This document shows, piece by piece, positions 48,189 through 56,788 of a DNA stretch of 64,000 bases. This DNA is from Amycolatopsis sp. NBC_01488 (GTDB lineage: Bacteria > Actinomycetota > Actinomycetes > Mycobacteriales > Pseudonocardiaceae), in contig NZ_CP109434.1 of NCBI RefSeq assembly GCF_036227105.1, positions 1,864,001 through 1,928,000 of the forward strand. Direction: 5' to 3'. The notes under the pieces were generated by a model. It worked only from the letters and a program-made list of their open reading frames with translations. It was not told the DNA's origin and ran no database searches. The position numbers were made by a program, and so were the translations under genes. The first letter of the stretch is position 1; the number at the start of each line of letters is the position of its first letter.

Positions 48189-48938
48189 ATGACCGTCGAA
48201 GCTCGAACCATGCTGCTGAAAGCCGATCGGCCGGTCCCCCGGATCGCCGTTTCGCGTCGCAGCCTGTCGACGTTCGCCAAGGCGGTCCCGAACCCGAAGA
48301 CGACTCCGTTCACCTTCGGCTACCTCGTCCTCCTGCTCGGCACGACGCTGCTGCTCAAGTTCGCCGACGCGGAGCTGACCGCGCGGCTGCTCCAGCTGTC
48401 CAGCACCGACGCCCACAACCTGTGGCGGCGGCCGCTGACCTCGCTGCTGACCAGCGCGCTCTGGCTCTCCGACGAAGGCTGGCTGGCCTACGTCGTGATC
48501 TTCGCGATCGCCGTCGCGCCGCTGGAACGCCGCTTCGGCGCCCGCCGCGCGGCGACCGTGTTCTTCTCCGGCCACGTGCTGGCCACGCTCGTCACCGAAC
48601 TGCCGGTGATGTCCCTGATCAGCGCCCACGTCCTGCCGAACTCGGCCGGGCACTGGCTCGACATCGGCGTCAGCTACGGCTTCTTCACCACCGCCGGCGC
48701 GCTCGTCTTCCTGCTCGGCGGCCGCGCGCGGCTCGTCGCGCTGGCCGTGATGGAGGCGTTCATCACGGTGATCTGGCTCAGCGACGACCCGATGAGCCTC
48801 GACTCGGTCGTCACGCTGCTCGGCCACGCGTTCGCCGCGCACTTCGGGCTGCTGTTCTGGGGACCGTGGCTGCGCGGCCCATCCGCAGGCCGGGCCCCGA
48901 TTCCTGCGGGTAGGCAGGCGCCCGGGTCGGTGGTGTAA
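48189..48938 (+). CDS. Rhomboid-like intramembrane serine protease
   Basis: 249 residues with about six membrane segments. A GxSxG motif, GVSYG with Ser162, lies in the fourth segment, and AAHFGLLFW places the partner His218 in the sixth, as in active rhomboids. RPLTSLLTSALWLSDEGWLA matches the early conserved region. It should cleave membrane proteins within the bilayer; the substrate is unknown. CGGGAG precedes the ATG. It lies 40 bp upstream of the GGDEF-EAL gene on the same strand. Confidence 0.78.
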   Translation: MTVEARTMLLKADRPVPRIAVSRRSLSTFAKAVPNPKTTPFTFGYLVLLLGTTLLLKFADAELTARLLQLSSTDAHNLWRRPLTSLLTSALWLSDEGWLAYVVIFAIAVAPLERRFGARRAATVFFSGHVLATLVTELPVMSLISAHVLPNSAGHWLDIGVSYGFFTTAGALVFLLGGRARLVALAVMEAFITVIWLSDDPMSLDSVVTLLGHAFAAHFGLLFWGPWLRGPSAGRAPIPAGRQAPGSVV

Positions 48939-48978
48939 TCGACGGGCCACAGCCGCGAAGCATGGGGGACGGACGCTC

Positions 48979-51291
48979 ATGGAGGCTGACTCCCTCGCCG
49001 AGCTGGTCGAGCTGAGTCCGGACGCGATCTGCGTCCACGAGAACGGCGTCCTGACCTATGCCAACCGCGCGGCCCTGGAGACGTTCGCCGCGCGGTCCGC
49101 GGCCGAGGTCGTCGGCCGCCGGTTCACCGACTTCGTCGCCGAGGACTCGCGCGCCGCGGTCGTCGGGAAGCTCGCGCTGCTGACCGAACCGGGGCAGGCG
49201 AGCGAGCCCGTCGAAGCGCTGATGTCCCGGCTGGACGGGAGCAAGTTCGCCGTCGAGACGGTGTCGGTGCGCCTCGCCGGCCGGCTCGCCTACCAGGTCG
49301 TCATGCGGGACATCACGGCGAAGAAGGCGGCCGCCGACGCCCTGCGGTACCAGGCCGCGCTGGTGTCGCACGTCAGCGACGCCTTGATCGCGACCACCGG
49401 CGAAGGCGTCGTGACCAGCTGGAACCCCGCCGCCGAAGCGGTGTACGGCTGGACCGCGGCCGAAGCCGTCGGACGGCGGGCGAGCGAGCTGGTCGGCGCG
49501 CCGCTCGACCTGCGCGGCGGCGGCGTCACCGAAGCGGTGCACCGGCGGCGGGACGGCGCTCCCCTGGCGATCCGCGTTTCGGCAGCTGAGATGAACGACG
49601 GGTACGTGCTCGTCTGCGCGGACGAAACCGCGCGGCGGCGGGCCGAGCAGAACTACCGCACGGTCGTCGCGTCGCTCGACGAAGGGGTGCTGGTGACGGG
49701 CCCGGGCGGGCTCATCGAGGCGGCGAACCCGGCGGCCTGCCGCATCCTGGGCGTCGCCGAAGCCGAGCTGATCGGCGTGCCGTGCCACACGTTGGTGCTG
49801 TTCACCGAGTCCGGGCACTGGATCCCGCCCGACGAGACGCCGTCGGTGCAGACGCGCCGGACCGGCGTCTCCCACAACGGCCTGGTCGTGCGCCTGCGCC
49901 GGCCCGACGGCCGCGACGTCTGGGTGTCGCTGACCTCGCGGCTGCTCAACCCGGACGACCCGGCGGCGCTGGCCGTCGTCACGTCGTTCACCGACATCAC
50001 CGAGAGCCGTGCGATCAGCGCGCAGCTCGCGCACGACGCGACCCACGACCCGCTGACCCGGCTCGCCAACCGGACCCTGGTGCTCGACCGGCTCGACGCC
50101 CGCGAACGCGGTGCGGTCACCGTGCTGTTCCTCGACCTGGACAAGTTCAAGGTCATCAACGACTCGCTCGGGCACTCCGTCGGCGACCAGGTGCTGCGGA
50201 TCGTCGGCGAGCGCCTGCGCCGCTGCTCCGGCCGCGACGACCTGGTCGGGCGGCTCGGCGGCGACGAGTTCGTCGTCGTCACCGGCGAGGTCACCGAACC
50301 CGGCGAGGTCCGCGCGCTGGCCGAGCACCTGCGGGCCGCGCTGGCCGAGCCGATCGGCGTGCTCGGCCGTCAGCTGCACCTCGACGCCAGCATCGGCGTC
50401 GTGCTCGTCGGCAACGCCGACCGCCGCAGCGCCGAAGACCTGCTGCGCGACGCGGACGTCGCGATGTACCAGGCCAAGACCCTCGGGCGCGGCCGTCACC
50501 ACTTCTTCGACGTCGGCCTGCGCGAGCGGATGCAGCACCGGCTGCGGATGGAGCAGGACCTGCGCGACGCGGTGCACGACGGCCAGCTCTGGCCGGCCTA
50601 CCAGCCGGTCGTCGACCTGCGGACCGGCGAAATGGTCGCGGTCGAGGCGCTGCTGCGCTGGACGCACCCCCGCCACGGCGCGATCTCCCCCGCGGAGTTC
50701 ATCCCGCTGGCCGAGGAGAGCGACCTGATCAACGTGATCGGCAAGGAGATGCTCCGCGCGTCCACCCGCGAGCTGGCCGCGCGACGCCGTGACCACGGCC
50801 TGGACCTGACGCTGAAGGTCAACCTCTCCACCCGCCAGCTCGACGACCCGCACCTGGTGCCCGCGGTACAGGACGCGCTGGCCAACACCGGGCTGCCGGC
50901 CGGCGCACTGTGCCTGGAGGTCACCGAAAGCGCGTTGATGCGCGACCAGGAAGCGGCCGCGGAAGTGCTGGCCTCGCTGCGTTCTCTGGGCGTGCTGCTG
51001 GCGATCGACGACTTCGGCACGGGGTATTCGTCGCTCGCCCAGCTGCGCCGGCTGACGCTGGACACACTCAAGATCGACCGTTCGTTCATCACCGGCATCG
51101 CCGAGTCCCGCGACGCCGCGGCGATCGTCACGAGCATCATCGCGATGGCCCACGCCGTCGACCTGACGGTGATCGCCGAGGGCGTCGAGTCCGCGGAGCA
51201 GGTGGACCTGCTCCGGTCGCTGGGGTGCGACCAGGCGCAGGGTTACCACCTCGGCCGTCCGGTGCCGGCGGCCGAGTTGTTCGGTCAGTAG
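48979..51291 (+). CDS. PAS-PAS-PAS-GGDEF-EAL cyclic di-GMP signalling protein
   Basis: 770 residues. PAS-like domains lie at about 5-115, 120-215 and 222-345. The GGDEF domain (about 350-510) has the intact motif at 427-431 (RLGGDEF). The RxxD inhibitory site is absent (GRDD at 418-421). The EAL domain (about 525-765) keeps EAL at 556-558, DDFGTGYSS and IAEGVE. Both synthesis and hydrolysis of cyclic di-GMP are therefore possible. No membrane segment, so it senses a cytoplasmic signal. Confidence 0.92.
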   Translation: MEADSLAELVELSPDAICVHENGVLTYANRAALETFAARSAAEVVGRRFTDFVAEDSRAAVVGKLALLTEPGQASEPVEALMSRLDGSKFAVETVSVRLAGRLAYQVVMRDITAKKAAADALRYQAALVSHVSDALIATTGEGVVTSWNPAAEAVYGWTAAEAVGRRASELVGAPLDLRGGGVTEAVHRRRDGAPLAIRVSAAEMNDGYVLVCADETARRRAEQNYRTVVASLDEGVLVTGPGGLIEAANPAACRILGVAEAELIGVPCHTLVLFTESGHWIPPDETPSVQTRRTGVSHNGLVVRLRRPDGRDVWVSLTSRLLNPDDPAALAVVTSFTDITESRAISAQLAHDATHDPLTRLANRTLVLDRLDARERGAVTVLFLDLDKFKVINDSLGHSVGDQVLRIVGERLRRCSGRDDLVGRLGGDEFVVVTGEVTEPGEVRALAEHLRAALAEPIGVLGRQLHLDASIGVVLVGNADRRSAEDLLRDADVAMYQAKTLGRGRHHFFDVGLRERMQHRLRMEQDLRDAVHDGQLWPAYQPVVDLRTGEMVAVEALLRWTHPRHGAISPAEFIPLAEESDLINVIGKEMLRASTRELAARRRDHGLDLTLKVNLSTRQLDDPHLVPAVQDALANTGLPAGALCLEVTESALMRDQEAAAEVLASLRSLGVLLAIDDFGTGYSSLAQLRRLTLDTLKIDRSFITGIAESRDAAAIVTSIIAMAHAVDLTVIAEGVESAEQVDLLRSLGCDQAQGYHLGRPVPAAELFGQ

Positions 51292-52070
51292 ACGGCTTTG
51301 AGGCGGTCCAGCTCGTCCGGGGTCAGCTCGATGCCGAAGTCCTTGAGGGTCGCGTCGAGTTCTTCGGGCGCGACGGTGCTGGTTTCGCTGGTGCCGTCGG
51401 GCTTTTCGACGGTCAGCTCGCGGCCGAGCAGCTTGCGGCTGACGCCCGGTTCGAGCGTCATGATCACCAGCCGCCCGGTGAACGGCGACTTCGGGTGCGT
51501 CGAGGTGTAGTGGTGGTAGACCTCGTAGTCGATGGGGTGCATGCCGTCGAGCCGGAAGTCGAGCAGGTCTTCGTCGCCCTTCTCGAGCGTCCACCAGCCG
51601 TCGTGCTCGGTCAGCCGGTGCGGCCAGCCGGCCTGGTCGGTCTCCTGGCCGTCGACCAGCGGCATCGGCGCCAGGATCCCGGCGCCGAACCCGACGTCGG
51701 CGTGGAACATCCGGCCGTCGACCTCGACGACGAGCGTCATGTGCGTGAAGGGCCCCGGCCGCCGCGGCTGGACGCGCGCGGCGAGCCGGTGGACGGTGTA
51801 GCCGAGCCGTTCGAGGACGGCGGCGAAGAGGCCACTCTGCTCGTAGCAGTAGCCGCCCCGCCGCCGTCCGACGAGCTTCGCGCTCACGACGTCGAGCGAA
51901 ATCCCCTGGTGCTGCTGGAGAACGACGTCGACGTTCTCGAACGGGATGGCCTGGACGTGCGCGCGCACGAGGTCCTTGAGCGCCTCTTCGGACGGCGGGC
52001 GTCGTGGCTGCCCGATCCTGGTCAGGTAGGCGTCCAGGTCGACGGCGTCGGTGCCCCACTCGCTGGTCAT
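51285..52070 (-). CDS. nat: Arylamine N-acetyltransferase
   Basis: 261 residues with the catalytic triad intact: Cys75 in RGGYCYEQ, His110 in FTHMTLVV and Asp125 in HADVGFG. VQAIPFENVDVVL is the usual N-terminal signature. It transfers acetyl groups from acetyl-CoA to arylamines and hydrazines. It overlaps the 3' end of the GGDEF-EAL gene by 7 bp (convergent). Probably monocistronic. Confidence 0.93.
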   Translation of the reverse strand: MTSEWGTDAVDLDAYLTRIGQPRRPPSEEALKDLVRAHVQAIPFENVDVVLQQHQGISLDVVSAKLVGRRRGGYCYEQSGLFAAVLERLGYTVHRLAARVQPRRPGPFTHMTLVVEVDGRMFHADVGFGAGILAPMPLVDGQETDQAGWPHRLTEHDGWWTLEKGDEDLLDFRLDGMHPIDYEVYHHYTSTHPKSPFTGRLVIMTLEPGVSRKLLGRELTVEKPDGTSETSTVAPEELDATLKDFGIELTPDELDRLKAVY

Positions 52071-52104
52071 GGGTTCAAGCGTGCACCCTCGACCTCGCTG
52101 GAGG

Positions 52105-52455
52105 TCAACCTTCGTGGACGATCTTCCGCACCTCGACGGCGGTGTACTGCGCGTCGGGAATCATCGCGGCGAGCTCGACGGCACGCTCCTCGGTCTCGAC
52201 GTCGACGACGTAGTAGCCGCAGAAGAAGGCTTCGGACTCGATGAAGGCGCCGTCCTGGACCTGCTTCGCGCCACCCTTGACGCGGACGGTCTTCGTGTCG
52301 GACGGCTCGGCGAGCGCCTTGGTCTCGACCATTTCGCCGGACTCGGTGACGAGCTTGATGAACGTGCCGTGGCCTTCGAAGACGCCGTTCTTCTGGTCGT
52401 CGGTGAGGGTCGCCCAGAGGGTCGGGTTCATGTGGAGGGTAAGGAGGTAGCGCAC
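52105..52455 (-). CDS. YCII-related (DGPF) domain protein
   Basis: 116 residues from GTG 52455 (GGGGAG upstream). A ferredoxin-like fold with MRYLLTLHMNP at the start and QDGAFIESEAFFCGYYVVDV, the YCII motif with D and H/E positions partly kept. Common actinobacterial small protein, often beside an ECF sigma factor, which is not the case here. Function unknown. Confidence 0.83.
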   Translation of the reverse strand: MRYLLTLHMNPTLWATLTDDQKNGVFEGHGTFIKLVTESGEMVETKALAEPSDTKTVRVKGGAKQVQDGAFIESEAFFCGYYVVDVETEERAVELAAMIPDAQYTAVEVRKIVHEG

Positions 52456-52562
52456 GTCGGCTCCCCGCGCTGGGTGGCGGCCCCGGGTGGGCTGCCGTTC
52501 GCCGGGTGGTCGGCGCCGCCGTTCCGGACCGGACACACGAGATCCCGGTTCACTCGTTCGGC

Positions 52563-53138
52563 CTAGTGTCGACTGAGGACGAGGTACCGCTCGTCGTCGA
52601 TTGCCTTGCCCCACAAGGCGGGATCGTCAAGCACGCGGACTCGCGCTTCTCCCCGGCGCGCTTCGACGAGCGTCCGGCAGTCGGCCGCGGTGAGCCCGGC
52701 GCCGGTGAACCAGCGACCCTCGACGAGGATGAGCCGTCCTCGAGGATTGAGGAGCTTGATCCAGTTGTCGAGTGCTTCGCCCGGGTCGGGCATGGCCCAG
52801 AGAACGTGCCGCACCAGGACGACGTCGTAGGTCTCCGTGGTGGGCGGATCGGCGGCGTCGCCTTGCCGGAAGTCGATGTCCAGGTGCGCGGCTTTCTCCC
52901 TCGCCACGTCGAGCATGCGGTGCGAGAGGTCGATCCCACAGACGTCATGGCCGGCTTCGGCGAGCAGAACGGAAAGGCTGCCGGTCCCACACCCGAGGTC
53001 GATGACCTTCGCCGGGGCTTCGGGAAGGAGCGGGAGGAGGAGTTCCGCCCAGGCGGCGCGGACCGCGGGGTCCTTGAGGCCGTGATCGGGTTCGTCGTCG
53101 AAGGTCGCGGCTTCCGCGTCCCAGGGGTTCGGCGTCAC
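52563..53138 (-). CDS. Class I SAM-dependent methyltransferase
   Basis: 191 residues. VIDLGCGTGSLSVLLAEAGH is motif I, VCGIDLSHRMLDVAREKA the acidic loop, and YDVVLVRHVLWAMPDPGEAL motif IV. The start MTPNPWDAEAATFDDEPDHG is typical of small actinobacterial methyltransferases of unknown substrate. Separated by a 107-bp gap from the YCII gene and by 52 bp from the tRNA operon terminator upstream. Confidence 0.87.
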   Translation of the reverse strand: MTPNPWDAEAATFDDEPDHGLKDPAVRAAWAELLLPLLPEAPAKVIDLGCGTGSLSVLLAEAGHDVCGIDLSHRMLDVAREKAAHLDIDFRQGDAADPPTTETYDVVLVRHVLWAMPDPGEALDNWIKLLNPRGRLILVEGRWFTGAGLTAADCRTLVEARRGEARVRVLDDPALWGKAIDDERYLVLSRH

Positions 53139-53190
53139 GAGGGAGATCTTGCCGCACCGACCGGCGGCAGGCAGTCAAAATCCGCACACG

Positions 53191-53220
53191 AAAAAACCGC
53201 CCCGAGCTCTCGGGGCGGTT
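53191..53220 (-). terminator. Terminator of the tRNA operon
   Basis: AACCGCCCCGAG (53195-53206) pairs with CTCGGGGCGGTT (53209-53220) over a 2-nt loop. On the minus strand a run of six U (A-tract 53191-53196) follows: a textbook rho-independent terminator. Confidence 0.92.
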
Positions 53221-53230
53221 CTCGTTGCGG

Positions 53231-53304
53231 TGGCCAGGGCCGGGGTCGAACCGGCGACCTTCCGCTTTTCAGGCGGACGCTCGTACCAACTGAGCTACCT
53301 GGCC
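53231..53304 (-). tRNA. tRNA-Phe (GAA)
   Basis: 74 nt. Acceptor stem GGCCAGG/CCTGGCC, D-loop GTAGCTCAGTTGGTA, anticodon loop CTGAAAA with GAA, and T-arm GGTTCGACCCC. The 3' CCA is not encoded. Third and last of a Glu-Asp-Phe cluster transcribed leftward. Confidence 0.95.
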
Positions 53305-53335
53305 GGGAACGCCGGCAAGGAGCCGAACGATCTTG

Positions 53336-53409
53336 CGACCCTGACGGGACTCGAACCCGCGACCTTCGCCGTGACAGGGCGACGCGCTAACCAACTGCGC
53401 CACAGGGCC
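53336..53409 (-). tRNA. tRNA-Asp (GTC)
   Basis: 74 nt. Acceptor stem GGCCCTG with CAGGGTC (one G-U pair), anticodon loop CTGTCAC with GTC, T-arm GGTTCGAGTCC. CCA is not encoded. Second of the cluster. Confidence 0.95.
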
Positions 53410-53447
53410 TTGCGTTACTACAGTCTTGCTTCTCCTACGATACTGCG

Positions 53448-53520
53448 TACTCCCAACGGGATTCGAACCCGCGTTGCCGCCTTGAAAGGGCGGAGTCCTA
53501 GGCCGCTGGACGATGGGAGC
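53448..53520 (-). tRNA. tRNA-Glu (TTC)
   Basis: 73 nt. Acceptor stem GCTCCCA with TGGGAGT (one G-U pair), D-arm CGTCCAGCGGCCTAGGAC, anticodon loop CTTTCAA with TTC, T-arm GGTTCGAATCC. CCA is not encoded. First of the Glu-Asp-Phe cluster, an order also seen in other actinobacteria. Confidence 0.95.
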
Positions 53521-53619
53521 CCGGTCGGTTTCGGGTGACCGACCGACCGCGCTCTCAGGTCCCCCCGGGAGCGATTACCAGCATAGGGCACGCCACCACC
53601 GCTTTGCACGGGGGTTCCC

Positions 53620-54408
53620 TTAAGCCTTCGGCGAAGCCACGACCTGCGCAAACAGCTCAGCCAGGCGACGCTCGAGCTCGTCCTGCTCCGGCGGAGTCAG
53701 TGCCGACGCCAAAACCTCGTCGACGCGGTCGTCCGTCAAGGACTCCGCGCGCTGCCAGCGGTCGCGCAGATCCGGCTTGCGCGAAGCCGCCGCCAGCAGC
53801 TCGTCGGCCGCTTCCGGGGGCCACGCCGTGCGCAGGAGCCGGTCGCGGCCACCCTCCGGGTCCGCGATCACCGCCTCCGGCACCGTCAGGCCCAGTGCCC
53901 GCAGTGCCGCGAAGTGCAGGCCGCCGCGCAGCTCGCGGAACACCATCAGCGCAAACCCGAGCCGTTCGACGTCGCCGGACGGCCGGGACGCGTTCTTCCA
54001 GCCCGCGAACAACGCCAGCCCGCTCGCGTCCGCGGCGTCGACGACGCGGAACAGCAGCTCCGCCAGACGGCCGGGCTCCGGTACGGCCGAAAGGCTGACG
54101 CGGGACCACCGAGCCGATGACTCCGCGTAGGCACGGACGGACGCGGGTGCGTCCAGCGCCGCCGTCGCGGGCGGCAGGACGAACTCGAACAACCAGTGCG
54201 GGAAGATCCCGAACAGCTCCGCGGCCACCTTCGGCGGGACGTCGCCGAGCACCGCCGACCGGCCGCGCAGATACAGCGAACGCGGCGGCAGCCCGACCTC
54301 GGCTTCGACCTCCGCCAGCTCCGGCGACGTCATGAACCGACCGCCCAGCACCTGGACCACCGGCCGGATCCGGTTGGCCGATCCCGCTGCGCCCTCGATC
54401 GTCGTCAT
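53620..54408 (-). CDS. Conserved all-helical protein (SCO6745-like)
   Basis: 262 residues, predicted helical throughout, with Leu-Pro clusters and conserved-looking phrases: LYLRGRSAVLGDVPPKVAAE, FGIFPHWLFEFVLPPA and GLALFAGWKNASRPSGD. I recognise it as a widespread actinobacterial family annotated SCO6745-like, sometimes described as MarR-like, though no winged helix is obvious. A 13-bp palindrome lies 25 bp upstream of the ATG, which is preceded by AAAGGGGCGG. Function unknown. Confidence 0.65.
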   Translation of the reverse strand: MTTIEGAAGSANRIRPVVQVLGGRFMTSPELAEVEAEVGLPPRSLYLRGRSAVLGDVPPKVAAELFGIFPHWLFEFVLPPATAALDAPASVRAYAESSARWSRVSLSAVPEPGRLAELLFRVVDAADASGLALFAGWKNASRPSGDVERLGFALMVFRELRGGLHFAALRALGLTVPEAVIADPEGGRDRLLRTAWPPEAADELLAAASRKPDLRDRWQRAESLTDDRVDEVLASALTPPEQDELERRLAELFAQVVASPKA

Positions 54409-54433
54409 GTCCGCCCCTTTCGACCCGGCAACC

Positions 54434-54446
54434 GTAACACTGTTAC
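54434..54446. promoter_or_regulatory. Palindrome upstream of the SCO6745-like gene
   Basis: GTAACA-C-TGTTAC at 54434-54446 is a perfect 6-1-6 dyad. It is upstream of the ATG at 54408 in an AT-richer stretch. It may be an operator for an unidentified regulator. Confidence 0.4.
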
Positions 54447-54577
54447 AAAACTTGCGTCAAGGAACCGTGACAACCTCGGGAATCACTTGCCGGAAACGGC
54501 GACAACCAGCACGAACCTCACCGGAACAGGCCCGGCGGCACCCGCACCGCACACCGGACCCACCGGCCAACACCCAC

Positions 54578-54832
54578 TCAGCGCTGAACCGGCGCCTGCC
54601 CGTCCTCGTCCAGGTTCAAGCCCAGCATCTCCAGCAACTGCACGCAGTCCTCGACCCCCAGCGCACCGTTCGCCACCGCCAGCCGCGCCCGCCGCACCTG
54701 ATCGTCCGACACCCGCTGTGCGTCCGCGGCCCCGCTCCGCTGCGCCGGCAACCCCCCGGCGAACGGAGCACTCCCCCCATCGGCACCTTCGTACCGAAGG
54801 AGGAACTGCCGCACTTCAACAGACCCGCTCAT
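54578..54832 (-). CDS. Uncharacterised small acidic protein
   Basis: 84 residues from ATG 54832 (GGAGGGGC upstream). The N-terminus VEVRQFLLRYEGADGGSAP is followed by a helical C-terminal half (VSDDQVRRARLAVANGALGV; EDCVQLLEMLGLNLDEDG). No known domain. Codon bias is clearly coding. It is separated by 169 bp from the SCO6745-like gene downstream. Confidence 0.65.
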   Translation of the reverse strand: MSGSVEVRQFLLRYEGADGGSAPFAGGLPAQRSGAADAQRVSDDQVRRARLAVANGALGVEDCVQLLEMLGLNLDEDGQAPVQR

Positions 54833-55586
54833 AGCCCCTCCATACGGCTCACAACAGCTTGGCCGCGAGGCTAACCAGCACCGGCCGCCACACACAGCCC
54901 CCCGGAGAGTGAACCTGAGGCCACGCTCCGCTCAACGCAGCGCAATCAGCACAGAGGGAGAAGGGGACCACCCGAACGACGGTCACCTGGGACGGAAGTG
55001 ACACCAACCAGGGAAATTTCCCGCTCTCCACTCGCCCAGGAGAGGAACTCGTGCAACAATCGAAGTGCTGACACACCCCCGGTCAGCGCCTGTGGAGATC
55101 CCCTCCGACCCCCGCGTTCCTCCCCCTGGCGCGGGGGTCCTCCATTTCCTGGGGGCGCTTCGCTTGCCCCCAGTTCATTCCGCTTGTATTGCCCGGGGGC
55201 CGAGCCCCCGGACCCCCCACGGTGCCTCTCGTGCGGCTTCCAGCGTGGCTGCCTGCGGGGGTTCCCCAGTTCGTTTCGGTGTGTTGCCCCCCGACTCCTC
55301 CACGGTGCCTCTGGTGCGGCTTCCAGTGTGGCCGCCTGCGGGGGTTCCCCAGTTCGTTTCGGTGTGTTGCTCCCGACTCCCCCACGGTGCCTTTGGTGCG
55401 GCTTCTAGCGTGGCTGGCTTCGGGCGCTCTTGGCTTGTGATCGACTCGGTGGGTTAGGGGGGTGTTGCTCTGCGTTTGGTTGGGTTGGGCTGTTCGGGGT
55501 GCCGTTGGGCTGATCGGGGCGACCGCTTGGCGTGTTGTGGCTCACAGTGGTTTGCGGGGTGAGACCTAACCGTTATCGTGGCCCTC
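54833..55586. other. 754-bp gap filled by hairpins and tandem repeats
   Basis: No gene is supported. GACCCCCGCG (55107-55116) pairs with CGCGGGGGTC (55130-55139); CTGGGGGC (55149-55156) with GCCCCCAG (55166-55173); CCGGGGGC (55193-55200) with GCCCCCGG (55204-55211). A tandem repeat of 82-83 bp follows at 55218-55425. From 55430 to 55570 the sequence is G/T-skewed on the plus strand. The promoter of the 55587 gene lies at the right end. Confidence 0.7.
55218..55425. repeat. 82-83 bp tandem repeat, about 2.5 units
   Basis: Units start at CACGGTGCCT: 55218, 55301 and 55383. Units 1 and 2 (83 and 82 bp) differ at about ten positions; unit 3 is recognisable for roughly 40 bp. Each full unit contains GGGGTTCCCCAGTTCGTTTC, in which GGGG-TT-CCCC is a short dyad. 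The open frames across it show no consistent codon bias, so it is probably noncoding. Confidence 0.85.
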
Positions 55587-56030
55587 GTGCCTCTTCCCTC
55601 CCTTGGCCGCTTGAGCAGCCGGACGAACCTCAAAGCCGCGTCCCCCGGACGCCATCGTGGTGCCGCTAAGCCTGCGGATGATGGTGTCGTCGAGGACAAG
55701 GAACTCACCTCCTACCTCGCCGCGCTGGCGCCCGATGCCGACAACGAGAGCACCGGGTCCGGCAAGCGGTTCGGGGAAGCCCAGGTCATCCAGCTGCGGA
55801 TGAGCCTGATCGCCAACCAGCAGCTGAAGGACATCGCCGCCGATCGGGACATCTCGCCCCAGGCGCTTGCTCAGGAGTGGATCCTCGAGCGGCTCAACTG
55901 GGAAGGTCAGGCCTCGTCGCTGCAGGACCAGCGGCAGCAGGCCGGGGACCTCGGCGACCTGACCGACCTCACCGACGAGTTCCACTTTCCCGCCGACGCC
56001 TTCGATGCGCCGGCCGTCGGGCGACGCTGA
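55587..56030 (+). CDS. Uncharacterised protein
   Basis: 147 residues. GTG 55587 is 7 nt after TATCGT (55574-55579), so a leaderless transcript supports this start over GTG 55578. The central part (GEAQVIQLRMSLIANQQLKD; IAADRDISPQALAQEWILER) reads like a helix-turn-helix-type or ribbon-helix segment, while the C-terminus is acidic (DLGDLTDLTDEFHF). No named family is recognised; DNA binding is a guess from the LKDIAADRDISPQALAQ pattern. Confidence 0.6.
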   Translation: MPLPSLGRLSSRTNLKAASPGRHRGAAKPADDGVVEDKELTSYLAALAPDADNESTGSGKRFGEAQVIQLRMSLIANQQLKDIAADRDISPQALAQEWILERLNWEGQASSLQDQRQQAGDLGDLTDLTDEFHFPADAFDAPAVGRR

Positions 56031-56057
56031 TCCGCGCGTCCTCTTGTCCTCACGAGA

Positions 56058-56091
56058 AAGGGCCCCCGGCGGATGAACGCCGGGGGCCCTT
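56058..56091 (+). terminator. 14-bp hairpin terminator
   Basis: AAGGGCCCCCGGCG (56058-56071) pairs with CGCCGGGGGCCCTT (56078-56091) over 6 nt, 27 bp after the stop of the 55587 gene and between convergent genes. Confidence 0.88.
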
Positions 56092-56124
56092 CGCTCAGGC
56101 CTTGAGTTGCGCAGAGGGCCTGTC

Positions 56125-56328
56125 TCAGATCGCGCGGACCTTCTGGGCCTGCGGGCCCTTCTGACCCTGGCCGACTTCGAACTCCACTCGCTGGTTCTCC
56201 TCGAGGGTGCGGAAGCCGCGGCCCTCGATCTCCGAGTAGTGCACGAACACGTCGCCTTCGCCGCCGTCCTGCGCGATGAAGCCGAAGCCCTTCTCCGCGT
56301 TGAACCACTTCACAGTGCCTTGCGCCAC
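56125..56328 (-). CDS. Cold-shock protein (CspA family)
   Basis: 67 residues, the canonical length, from GTG 56328 with CGAGGAG upstream. RNP1 is KGFGFI and RNP2 is VFVHYSEI in a single OB-fold domain. It binds single-stranded RNA/DNA as a chaperone. The long upstream region (to 56788) could include a structured cold-shock 5' leader, not demonstrated. Confidence 0.95.
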   Translation of the reverse strand: MAQGTVKWFNAEKGFGFIAQDGGEGDVFVHYSEIEGRGFRTLEENQRVEFEVGQGQKGPQAQKVRAI

Positions 56329-56788
56329 CGCTGTACTCCTCGTTACACAGATCCGCTTCGAATGCCACCGAAGCGGCACCCCGACCGTCCCGGGCGGTTC
56401 CAACGAGACGAGTCAAGAGCGGTTCGGCTCCATGGCTCGCGTCAGAAGTTCCGCGAGTGTGAAGCCACGAACACGCAAAACGACGGCCTGAGAGCAGACT
56501 ACCGGGATCTGGCCAAAGTTGAACCCCGTGATCGAGCCCAAAAATGCCGGTCCGGGCCAAGGTCACCGGAACGTCGTAGGGCTCCCGCCGGGTTCTGTCG
56601 GACCCACCGGTTAGTCTGGCGCAGCACAGCGACGCCGTGATCACCGGATACGGCTCGGAGTCGCCCGTGCCCCCTCAGTGAGCCGGCGACAGCAAGCAGA
56701 TGTGACCTTCGTCACGCCGATCTTGCTCAACGCCGCAGGTCCACGGGACGTCTCGATGAGGGGAAGCACCACAGGGGCAAAGGGGAAT
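56329..56788. other. 460-bp divergent gap between csp and L,D-transpeptidase genes
   Basis: No gene is seen. It must hold the divergent promoters of the cold-shock gene and the lipoprotein transpeptidase. The half nearer csp (56340-56480) lacks obvious coding bias on either strand and may be transcribed as the csp leader. Confidence 0.5.

Noticed and set aside
55050..55070. Six-residue frame VQQSKC with GGAGAGG upstream, possible leader peptide
   Set aside because: Too short to distinguish from chance, and no downstream gene it could attenuate lies within reach.
55218..55425. CRISPR array
   Set aside because: The repeats are 82-83 bp, directly adjoining and diverged, without constant repeat and unique spacers, and no cas genes are present.
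55065..55457. 130-codon frame across the tandem repeats
   Set aside because: No codon-position bias, and successive repeat units fall in different frames because one is 83 and the other 82 bp.
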